NCBI GenBank assembly: GCA_033807775.1
Contig: CM066320.1
Span: forward strand, 184,189,784 to 184,253,783
DNA: 64,000 bases
Reading direction: 5' to 3'
Origin: Saussurea involucrata
Lineage: Eukaryota; Streptophyta; Magnoliopsida; Asterales; Asteraceae
Positions 55,584-64,000 of the stretch are shown in pieces (positions within the stretch are counted from its first letter, which is position 1; the number at the start of each line of letters is the position of its first letter). The position numbers and the translations under genes were made by a program. The notes under the pieces are model-generated. The model was not told the DNA's origin. It searched no databases and worked only from the letters and a program-made list of their open reading frames with translations.

Positions 55584-57367
55584 CCTACGCTTCTAGACAG
55601 CTGAAGCCTCACGAAGCAAATTACCCGACTCATGACCTGGAGTTGGGAGCGGTAGTGTTTGCCCTTAAAATTTGGAGGCACTATCTCTATGGTGTTAAGT
55701 GTATAATCTACACTGACCATAAGAGCCTCAAGTACTTGATGGATCAGCAGAACCTTAATATGCGTCAGCGAAGATGGCTCGATGTGGTTAAGGATTATGA
55801 CTGCGAGATACTTTACCACCCGGGTAAGGCGAACGTGGTCGCGGACGCACTCAGCCGACATCCGGTCGGTGAGCCACTGAGGGGTTATTGTCAGCGATTG
55901 ACAGTGATTACACCTATCCTGGAGTCGATAGGAAGCGCCCAAGAGGTGGCTGTCTTGGAGGAAAATGCAAAGCGGGAAAGAGTGTCGGGGGAAATCTCGA
56001 AGTTCGTTCGTGATAGTCGGGGGTTGTTAACTCGACATGGTCGGGTGTGGGTTCCATTCATCGGTGGGAACCGGCAGGTACTAATGGATGAGGCGCATAA
56101 GTCCAAGTTCTCGATTCACCCGGGGGCTACAAAGATGTACAGGGACTTGCGCGAAGGTTACTGGTGGCCCGGCATGAAGCGGGATGTTGCTAGATGTGTT
56201 GAGGTATGTATGACCTGTCGGAAGGTCAAAGCGGAACATCAACGACCCCATGGTAAATTTCAACCGTTGGAGGCCCCGGTTTGGAAATGGGAAGAGATTA
56301 CCATGGACTTCATAACGAAACTCCCAAGGACTCCCCGTGGGAACGATGCCATTTGGGTGATCGTTGACCGTCTGACCAAGAGTGCACACTTCTTGGCCAT
56401 CAGGGAGAGCTCCTCGGCGGAGAAGCTTGCGGAGGTGTTTGTGCGTGAGATCGTGGCCAGGCACGGGGTGCCAGTTTCGATTGTCTCCGACAGGGATACT
56501 CGTTTTACCTCTCGATTTTGGGAGAAGTTCCAGTCGGAGATGGGTACACGATTACACTTTAGCACGGCCTTTCATCCACAGACGGACGGACAGAGCGAGC
56601 GAACCATTCAGACCCTCGAGGATATGCTTCGAGCTTGTATCATCGATTTTGGAGGTAGTTGGGATCAGTACCTACCTTTGGCGGAATTTTCCTACAACAA
56701 CAGCTACCACTCTAGTATTGGCATGCCGCCATACGAGTTGTTGTACGGTAGGAAATGCAGGACGCCCGTTTGTTGGGGCGAGGTTGGGCATCGGGTGTTA
56801 GGGAGTACTGACATCGTGTTGAAGACGACCGAGACAATTCAGATGGTGCGGGACCGTTTGGTTACTGCACAGAGTCGGCAGAAGAGCTACGCCGACAAAA
56901 GGCGATCCGACTTGGAGTTTCGGGTGGGTGATTATGTTTTGTTGAAGGTTTCACCCTGGAAGGGGGTGATCCGGTTTCGTAAGCGGGGGAAGCTAGGGCC
57001 TCGTTATATTGGGCCTTACCGGATCATCGCCCGTGTGGGGAAAGTGGCTTACCGGTTGGAGCTACCGGAGGAACTGAACTTGATTCACAACACCTTCCAC
57101 GTTTCGCAATTGCGGAAGTGTGTGATGGATGAGTCTGCAGTAGTACCGCTCGAAGATATTCAGATCGATGAGCGGCTTAATTACGTGGAAAAGCCAGTTG
57201 CTATTCTTGACAGGAGGACGAGAACCTCGCGGAACAAGGTTGTTGGTTTGGTGAAGGTTCAATGGAGACACCGAAAGGGTTCTGAGTGGACTTGGGAACC
57301 TGAAGCGGAGATGCGTGAGAATTACCCCGAGTTGTTCATCGGACGAGACTTTGAGGACGAAGTCTAG
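55547..57367 (+). CDS. Family D RNase H, integrase and chromodomain-like tail, open 606 codons
   Basis: RNase H: GKVIAYASRQLKPHEANY, ELGAVVFALK, YTDHKSL, HPGKANVVADALSR. Integrase zinc region: EAHKSKFSIHPGATK with CVEVCMTCRKVK (HHCC complete). Catalytic core: ITMDFITKLP (D), SIVSDRDTRFTSRFW (D), DGQSERTIQTLEDML (E). C-terminus: LLKVSPWKGVIRFRKRG, HNTFHVSQLRKCV, and VKVQWRHRKGSEWTWEPE, a chromodomain-like end resembling Tekay/Del chromoviruses. The whole stretch is uninterrupted and ends at TAG just before the polypurine tract. It lacks its own start because it is the downstream part of one polyprotein. Confidence 0.93.
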   Translation: MGVVLMQRGKVIAYASRQLKPHEANYPTHDLELGAVVFALKIWRHYLYGVKCIIYTDHKSLKYLMDQQNLNMRQRRWLDVVKDYDCEILYHPGKANVVADALSRHPVGEPLRGYCQRLTVITPILESIGSAQEVAVLEENAKRERVSGEISKFVRDSRGLLTRHGRVWVPFIGGNRQVLMDEAHKSKFSIHPGATKMYRDLREGYWWPGMKRDVARCVEVCMTCRKVKAEHQRPHGKFQPLEAPVWKWEEITMDFITKLPRTPRGNDAIWVIVDRLTKSAHFLAIRESSSAEKLAEVFVREIVARHGVPVSIVSDRDTRFTSRFWEKFQSEMGTRLHFSTAFHPQTDGQSERTIQTLEDMLRACIIDFGGSWDQYLPLAEFSYNNSYHSSIGMPPYELLYGRKCRTPVCWGEVGHRVLGSTDIVLKTTETIQMVRDRLVTAQSRQKSYADKRRSDLEFRVGDYVLLKVSPWKGVIRFRKRGKLGPRYIGPYRIIARVGKVAYRLELPEELNLIHNTFHVSQLRKCVMDESAVVPLEDIQIDERLNYVEKPVAILDRRTRTSRNKVVGLVKVQWRHRKGSEWTWEPEAEMRENYPELFIGRDFEDEV

Positions 57368-57371
57368 CCCA

Positions 57372-57384
57372 AGCGGGGGAGAGT
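57372..57384 (+). promoter_or_regulatory. Family D polypurine tract
   Basis: AGCGGGGGAGAGT-type purine run directly before the 3' LTR TG. Confidence 0.85.
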
Positions 57385-59709
57385 TGTAAAGCCCGTAACC
57401 CGGTACGTTTATTTTATTTTATTTTATCCTCCGTCTCTATTATTTTTTTTATTTTTAAAAAATAAATAAATAAGAGAAGACGTCCTTAGCATTTTTCGTC
57501 AACGGGGTTAGTTACTTTGGATTATATTGTGAACAACTTTAAGTAGTCATGGTTGTTTGGCACTTAGGGAAATGAAGAGGGACTAATGGTGACAATACAC
57601 CATTCTTGTGCATGTGAACTAGCCAAGGCCGATCACTTCCCCTCCCATTTTCGTTTTGTTTCTTTTAGCAAACCCCAAGGACCCTTCTTCCCCCTCCCTT
57701 TTGTTTGTGTCGGTTGTGAGAGAGAGAGAGAGAGAGAACGCAAGAAGAGAGAGATAGAGAGAAACCGTGAGAAGGAGAAGAGGTTGGACGGAACCCCCCC
57801 CTGTCGTCGCTGCTACTGCTGCCGCCGGGAGTTCGCCGGAAACCGCCGTCGCTTGTGTTCGTCGGAGGTCTCGAGGGAGAGAGAAGCAGGGAGGTGCGGT
57901 TGTGTGGCGTCTTAGCAAGGTAAGTCGTTCCTTCGTCTCGCTCCCTTTTCCTTTCTTTTGTTTCCGGCAAAACGACCACCGCGAAGCCACCGCCGCCGTA
58001 CGCCGCCGCTGGGGTGGCCGAGGGCTGGGCGGTCTTGGTTCCGTGTGTGTGCTGGTATGTGTTCGCGTGTGGCAGCCGTGAGGGGGAGCGAGAGTGTGAG
58101 GGTGGTATGGAGAGATGAGGGGTGTGGGTGTCGCCGGAACGCCGCCGTCGCCGTCGTGCCCCACTGCCGGAGGTGGCAGTGGGTGGTGCCCGTGGCGTAA
58201 CCCTAAAACCACCCTGACCGTAACCCTAAACCATTGAACCTTAAACCATAAACCGTTAATCCTAATCTCAAAAACCGTTTTATCATTTCATGTGAATTGT
58301 TGTAATCTGCCACTGTTTTGCGTAGTCAATAACCTTTTACTCGTAGCTCGGATTGAAATGAAATCGGTGGCCGAAGTTCACTAATCGAGTCAGGAAAGTT
58401 TTTCGTGTTCTGCCGAAAATCTGTTTAAGCCCGTAGCTGGGCCGTATGGGGCTGTTTATACAGCCTGGTCCGAAAAACTTCCAGCTTTCTGTCCCTGTTT
58501 TGTTTTATGCATAACTTTTGCTTGGAATGTCGGTTTGGGATAGGACTGGTGCCAAAAGTTTCGTTTCGGAGTCTATTAAGTTTCCTCTGTTTCGCAGAAA
58601 GACCAGTTCGGACCATAGATAGGGCGATGTTACCATGTTGTACTGAAAGGTCCGGGTGTTCGCTGTTCTGCGAATCATTTTTGTAAAATCCATAGTAAAT
58701 TATAGAAAAATCGTTAGGACGCGTGCGATACGTCCCTGAAATCGTAAGACTTAGAACTCCGTAATTATGGATTTTAATTTCTGTATTTATCAGTTTTAAG
58801 GGGGTAAAACAGGTCCCGAACAGACCCGTAACTTTTAATAAAAAGCTGGAATATTTAGGCTTTTGGAAGCTAGTAAACGTGTTATGGGTCAGGACTTTCC
58901 TTTGACTTTTTATACGTATTTAGGTGGGAGAAAGTGAAGAAGATTGCCGTGTTGGTGTTGCGATTCGTGAGCACGTTGCTTAGCCTTGAGGTGAGTTCTC
59001 TCACCGCGTAGATAGGAATTTCATGCATGTCGTTCTTTTGCGTTACGTGTTATTACGTGTATTTATGTGCTTACATGAACTAGTTGGGATGTGATAACTG
59101 GTTGGGATGTGATAACTGGTTGTGATTTGTTGAATTCGTATGTGAAATATTTATGCATGTGTACACCTCGGTGGGACTGAGGGGCTCGGTGGGACCGAGG
59201 ACTTGGTGGGACTAAGCTAGTACAACAATCTTTACTCGGTGGGACCGAGGGCTCGGTGGGACTGAGCTTGCATTAATGTATTTTGTGTACTCGGTGGGAC
59301 CGATGTTTGTGCTTATATAATAAACATTATGTGGTTTGATATTCGTGGTGATGGTGATGTTACCTACTTGCGAGTAGGGGTGATATGCGTGGGGTTGCTA
59401 CCTACGTTTGTGGTTGGATTCACTAAGCGTTATAGCTTACCCCTTCCCAATATGTTGTTATTTCAGGTGCGGGCGGCAGTCGGGCGTGACCGTACACACA
59501 TCAAGCGCAGAGCATCAAAGATTGTTAAACTTTCACTTTCAAACCCTTTGAATTTAATTATGTATTTTTCCGCTGCATAAACTTTGTTGACGGTTTGAGT
59601 CAACGACGTTAATTTCAATTAAGACATGAGTTACTAGATTATGGTTGTTTTATAATGAAATGGATGTTTTAAAAATTTTAAATTTCCTTGTAATTTTTGG
59701 GACGTTACA
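57385..59709 (+). mobile_element. Family D 3' LTR
   Basis: 2325 bp, nearly identical to the 5' LTR. Differences include a longer GA run near 57718-57738 and a 20-bp tandem duplication (GGTTGGGATGTGATAACTGG type) near 59081-59123. Confidence 0.92.
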
Positions 59710-60292
59710 ACTTGCTGCATGGGAAGATTGGAAAAAGCACTTTCCTGAATCACTAGCACAACTTGTTTCACAAGGTAATAACATAAGGAACTTCACATCA
59801 ACTATCCTTCGGATTATTAATGGTGGAGATACCTTATTTGGCCTAACTATAAAGCAGAATGAGGCACTTCGTGATCTTGAACAACTCCAATTACATGATT
59901 GGAAAAATATTGTTTTCTTCCTAAATGATTTTGTTCATTTAGCCTCCATCTCTGGTAATTATTATGATGCAAATGTTTGCAACAGAATGTTTACTAAACT
60001 TCCAGGAGAATTGGGAAGAAAAATTGAGCTTAAATGGAAACAAGACTAGCCCAGTGTTGATGCCCAATGGAATAATGCAACAGTAAGAGCTAAGGTTATC
60101 ATAGATCACCTTAAAGCTAAGTGTTCCATGATCCAGACCCAGAGAGAGTTAAAAAAGAAAGATACAGGATTCTGTTCCTCTATCTATACTCCTCAAACTT
60201 ATGATAAAATTCATAAGAAGAAAAAGGCCTTTCCTAGTAAAAGAAAGCCCAAAAGACTTACTTTCTTAGAAAGTCCAATGTAAGAAAGCCCA
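59710..60292 (+). pseudogene. Pararetrovirus coat protein middle part
   Basis: Directly after ACTTG the viral reading resumes (AAWEDWKKHFPESLAQL, LRDLEQLQLHDWKN, MFTKLPGELGRKIE). This is the core region of the capsid protein. A TAG at 60047 and a further stop at about 60281 interrupt it. The end is strongly basic (KKKKAFPSKRKPKR). Confidence 0.75.
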
Positions 60293-60312
60293 CATTAAAT
60301 AAAGAAAAACAT

Positions 60313-61581
60313 GTGAGAAAATATAAAGATAATAAGAATTATAACAAATTTTCTTGTTATGCTTGTGGGAAGGAAGGACATTTATCAAGCAAATGCCCTG
60401 GAAAGAAAACTCTTTTTAACCAAAGAGTTGATCTGATAAATTGCACTAATGAAGACTTAGTTGACATAACTTCTGATGTCTCAACTAACTCTGAAATCTA
60501 CTCTATTATTAGTGTAGAATACATGCAATATACTCTTCAACAAAGTGACTATTCCTTTATTGAACAACTTGCTCAATCACAAACACCGTTACAACAGAAA
60601 TATGGTTACCATAATTCTCTTGTAAATTTAGGTATTTCTGATGAAGAAATTGAAATGTTTCAAAATATAAATTTTGTAAACATTGAAGTTTTAGATTGTA
60701 CTCATAAATGGAAACACAACACAGGTAACACAAACAATAAGTGCTATAATTGCCTTTGGTACCCTTCTCTTGAGAAGCGTTCTCGTTGTGATCTGTGTAG
60801 AATTGAAGTTTGTTACTCATGTCTATCTTCTGTTTACAATTATGTTCTGCCTGAACCTAATATTTCTAGACAAAAGACAGATAGAATAACTATACTTGAT
60901 AATAGACTTCATACCCTTGAAAATCGTATGGAAAATCTTGAAATTAGTTTTCAACAATTTTCACAAAAAGATTTTGATCAAGAATTTCCTCCTTTATTTG
61001 GAAAACCACCAAAAAACAAGGGAATTCAGTTCACATATCAACCTTCATCTTCATATATGGCTACAACTCTGGTTATACCCATTATATGTAATAAAAAACC
61101 TTTGAAGAATCTTTTTGTTTTAGCTCTCTTAAACATTAAAGGCATGAAATTTCAAATTCTTGCCTTTGTTGATACAGGAGCAACTGAATCTACATTAGAT
61201 GCCTCTATACTTCCCCCAGAATTACTTAGTAAACTGGTTGAAGCACATAAGCCTTTAAAGTCTATGACATTTTCAGGAAATATACATGAAACTAACCATT
61301 ACTTGAAAAATCTTCTTTTACAATTTCAAACAAATTGTCAAGAATGGTCAGCTGCTTACTCTTTAGACACATGTTGGGTTGAAAATCTAAATGATTTGCA
61401 TGGTATACATTTAATCCTTGGATTAAATTTTTTACTTGCAAAAGATAGATCCTTTACTGCTAATAAGGATTATGTCATGTTTTCTCAGCAAGCCACCCTT
61501 ACTCCCATAATATATCAGAGTTTGCTCAAAAGCGTGGTGGAAGTGATGCAGAAGCAGAAAAATTGCAAAATCCAAGACTAG
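60313..61581 (+). pseudogene. Pararetrovirus coat zinc region and aspartic protease
   Basis: 422 open codons in another frame. A zinc knuckle CYACGKEGHLSSKC lies at about 60355-60396. A second Cys cluster at 60742-60822 has exact spacing CX2C-X11-CX2C-X4-CX2C, described as characteristic of badnavirus coat regions. The protease follows with active site FVDTGATES near 61166-61192 and the downstream hydrophobic-Gly motif HLILGLNFL. The frame ends before RT, with about 40 bases of frame-shifted sequence between them. Confidence 0.85.
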
Positions 61582-61618
61582 TTTGTACCCCTCAAAACTG
61601 TTCTTGCAAAAATAACAG

Positions 61619-62443
61619 TTGTACAAAAAACTAGCATGTTTTAGTCCTAAGAGGACTTTTAATGATTTTCCAGACTTTGATGAACTTTGGAAAATTGAGA
61701 ATGATGACTCTTCTAAAGATTATTCTTTTCTAGACTTATCATATAATTTGGTAAAACCCTATATACTGAACCAAAAACTTATAAGTAAGAATTTTACTTA
61801 TGAAGATATTTTATATATGGTGGATCATTTACAAAAATCTGAGATTATCGGTGAAGTCCCAACCAAGTTTTGGGAAAGAAATAAGATTTTTTGTAAATTA
61901 GAAATAATTAATCCAGATTTGGTAATTAAGACAGGAATGCCCAAATATGATAATTGGACTATTGATGAGTTCAAAATGCATATTTCTCAATTACTAAAAC
62001 TAGCAGTTATTACAAGAAGCACTTCTAAGCATAGAACTGCAGCTTTTATAGTTCAGAAAGAATCAGAGAAAAAACTTGGTCAATCACGAATGGTTTTTAA
62101 CTATAAAAGACTAAATGACAATACCCATATTGATGGCTATTGTATTCCTACAAAAGAAATTCTTCTTAACAAAATCCAAGGAGCAAAATGGTTTTCAAAA
62201 TTTGATCTCAAATCAGGATTTTGGCAAGTAAGAATGCATTCAGACTCTATTCCATGGACATCTTTTACATGTAGTGAAGGACAATTTGAATGGAAGGTTA
62301 TGCCTTTTGGTCTGAAAAATGCCCCTCAGATTTTTCAAAGAAAAATGGATGATTGTTTTATGCATATATCCAATTTTACATGTGTCTATATTGATGATGT
62401 CTTGGTTTTTTCAAAAGACAAAAGTGAACACTATGGATATATT
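61619..62443 (+). pseudogene. Pararetrovirus reverse transcriptase, 3'-truncated
   Basis: RT palm and fingers are clear: TAAFIVQKESEKK, SRMVFNYKRLNDN, FSKFDLKSGFWQV, VMPFGLKNAPQIFQ, and the catalytic YIDD at 62387-62398. Ends after FSKDKSEHYGY, where sequence from a Gypsy C leader begins. RT connection and RNase H are lost. By motif style it belongs with badnavirus-like Caulimoviridae rather than Ty3 elements. Confidence 0.88.
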
Positions 62444-63828
62444 AAGTTATGATTTGTGAGATATGGGTAGAAGTACTAAGACGGGATAGTCTTAGAGTCG
62501 ACGGAAATACGTGAATTAAGCACTGTAACAATGGTAACGAGAATTCTCATGTATAGTATGTTCGCAATTTCAATTAGCTATTGTCATTATGGATATATTG
62601 TTACATAAGCATACTTGTTTCTAAATTGTTACAGTGACTAATGAACGTTAAAGTACGTTTCGTGTGTTTGGATACGTGTAACCATTTCTTATGGTTATCT
62701 CTTTGTGCTATATCAGAATACGATGGTAAATACACCTACTAGATCCCCTAATTCTTCGGAGGATAGGGCAGTAATTGATTGGGGGCTGGAAAAGCAACCT
62801 GAAACGGGTGGAACCCATGAAAGTCCGCTGAGGCCACCTTTTATAGGAGGAATGGAAAGTCAAGCACAAAGAACGAGTATCGGTACCTCTAATCCGGTGA
62901 CAACCGAGTCTACGATGGAATCTCGCATGATGAAAAATATGATGCGAGTAATGAATACAGCGCTGGCACAACAATCAGAGATGTTCATGAAAGCGTTAAA
63001 TGATCGAAGTACTGAATTACGACGATCGGGAACGGGTACTGGTGTAGTAACTCCACCTCATAATCCTATAGTGAATGTAAACAGGAGGGTGGAGAGAGTT
63101 TGCTCATATAAAACATTTCTGAGTTGCAAGCCACCGGAGTTTACTGGAGCAGACAATCCGGTAGCATGTATGAACTGGCTTAGAGAGATGGAACAGGCGT
63201 TTTGAGCTTGTGAATGCGACGAGGAATCAAAGGTCAGGTTCGGTTCTCAAATGTTACGAGGTAATGCTTTAACCTAGTGGAATATCGTAACATCGACCGT
63301 GACGGCTCCAGTCTTGGCTGCTATGACGTGGGAGTCGTTCAAAAGAAAGATTTTAGAGGAGTATTGTAATGAGAACGAAATGGATCGAATTGAAGAAGAG
63401 TTTCAGACTCTTAAGAAGGGTACTTCGTCTGTTCGGAAGTACACGGAGTTATTCATGGAAAAGCTGAATTTAGTGGGGCATGTAGCTCCGACGGAAAAGG
63501 AGAAGATTAAAGCCTATCTGAAGGGCTTACCGGCTGACATGATGTTGAGATACGAAATTCTAAAGCCTCGACATTGAGGGAGACGATTGAAGAAGCCAAA
63601 GTCATGGAAGAGGTTTATGCCAAAGACAAGGAAGAAAATATACAAGGGGGAGAGAAACGAAAGTGGGAAGGCCGATCGGAGTCTTCTCAGAAATCTAAAT
63701 CTTTTGGCAAAAGTGCTCGTTATGAGTCTCGTCGGGAACCAAATTGGTGTCAGAAGTGCCGAAGTAAGCATTTTGGCCCGTGCCGGGTGGTAGGAAGTGA
63801 ATGTTTTAAATGTGGGAAGTCGGGTCAT
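62444..63828 (+). pseudogene. Truncated second copy of Gypsy family C (leader and gag)
   Basis: From ATTAAGTTATGATTTG onwards it matches the family C leader (reverse complement of about 36510-36730). The gag then starts at ATG 62724 (MVNTPTRSPNSSED). Gag core NWLREMEQAF, stop TGA at 63203, a TAG in ALT*WN near 63275, and a frameshift near 63545. The first zinc knuckle begins (CFKCGKSGH), and similarity stops there at about 63828. There is no LTR or PBS on the left and no pol on the right, so both ends are breakpoints. Confidence 0.88.
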
Positions 63829-64000
63829 TGATAGGCGGGTATCATCCCCTAAATCTAACCGCAAGTGTACGGTGTCGAAATCAAGTAATACGTACGAAAG
63901 TACGAGTATCGAATCCACAGGAACTAGGAATTGAGTATCACAATTACTATAAACTCTATTAACTGAACTATCGAAATTGGAGTGGTTGGTTTATAAACTA
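63829..64000. other. Start of an unidentified repeat
   Basis: Begins TGATAGGCGGGTATCATC right at the Gypsy C breakpoint and contains GCAAGTGTACGGTGTCG and GTATCGAATCCACAGG. This style is familiar from other plant repeat ends, but I cannot name it. It could be the LTR of an element that continues beyond the window. Confidence 0.35.

Larger units (their letters stand above)
49725..59709 (+). mobile_element. Family D Gypsy retrotransposon (chromovirus-like), nearly intact, 10 kb
   Basis: LTRs at 49725-52024 and 57385-59709 start TGTAAAGCCCG and end ACGTTACA. ACTTG lies on both sides (49720-49724, 59710-59714). The internal region holds gag, protease, RT, RNase H, integrase and a chromodomain-like tail. 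Visible lesions number only four: TGA at 52861, TAG at 54559, and single-base frameshifts near 54737 and 55548. The LTRs are very similar over 2.3 kb apart from a 20-bp duplication and a longer GA run in the 3' copy. It is the youngest large element in the window and inserted into the viral sequence. Confidence 0.93.
48336..62443 (+). mobile_element. Endogenous pararetrovirus (Caulimoviridae, badnavirus-like), split by Gypsy D
   Basis: Viral order is kept on the plus strand: movement protein, coat protein, protease, reverse transcriptase. The motifs CX2CX4HX4C and CX2CX11CX2CX4CX2C in the coat region match the pair described for badnaviruses. Gypsy D lies at 49725-59709 in the coat region. 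Missing are the 5' intergenic promoter, the start of the movement protein, and everything after the RT palm including RNase H. Internal stops and frame changes show it cannot be expressed as a virus. The left edge meets a TA microsatellite. The right edge is a breakpoint with a Gypsy C fragment. Confidence 0.88.

Overview
This is plant nuclear DNA, almost all of it repetitive. The evidence is: LTR retrotransposons primed by initiator tRNA-Met and ending TG...CA, a Sirevirus-like Copia element, several chromovirus-like Ty3/Gypsy elements, an integrated pararetrovirus (Caulimoviridae), small foldback DNA transposons, and GT-AG introns. The extra ORF after pol in the Copia element resembles proteins I associate with Asteraceae retrotransposons. 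An asterid, probably Asteraceae, is my inference, not a proof. No intact host gene is visible.

Layout. Positions 1-5023 hold a decayed multi-exon gene fragment, three foldback (MITE-like) elements packed between TA/CT microsatellites, and a 1.2-kb TIR element carrying a captured piece of a bHLH transcription factor gene. Positions 5024-47521 are one large nest. A minus-strand Gypsy element (family B; LTRs 5763-20147 interrupted, and 45894-47521) contains a plus-strand tandem array of Gypsy family A (24574-45700; LTR-internal-LTR-internal-LTR; TSD CCCAT). A 12.8-kb Copia/Sirevirus-like element (6593-19363; TSD CTCTC) sits in the left B LTR. A minus-strand Gypsy family C element (29976-38647; TSD TTTAG) sits in the middle A LTR. 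The A-LTR/B-leader/B-LTR junction occurs at both ends of the nest (5024-6592 and about 45170-46724). B plus its A insertion was therefore itself duplicated, most simply by LTR-LTR unequal recombination.

Positions 48336-62443 are an endogenous pararetrovirus with badnavirus-type motifs (movement protein, coat protein zinc knuckle plus a second Cys-rich motif, protease, reverse transcriptase). It is split by a young, nearly intact Gypsy element D (49725-59709; TSD ACTTG). A second, truncated family C copy (62444-63828) abuts the viral RT. The last 170 bp start another, unidentified repeat.

How the parts relate. No element here has an uninterrupted coding capacity. D is closest (two nonsense codons, two one-base frameshifts). 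A copies lack RT and RNase H and would depend on helpers. The B internal region is mostly non-coding. The most unusual structure is shared: the LTRs of A, C and D each carry arrays of short hairpins whose stems differ by paired, complementary changes. The Copia element, B and C also carry dense clusters of the palindrome TCCGGA and its variants in non-coding regions. These look like structure-conserving, element-encoded repeat arrays and deserve a systematic check.
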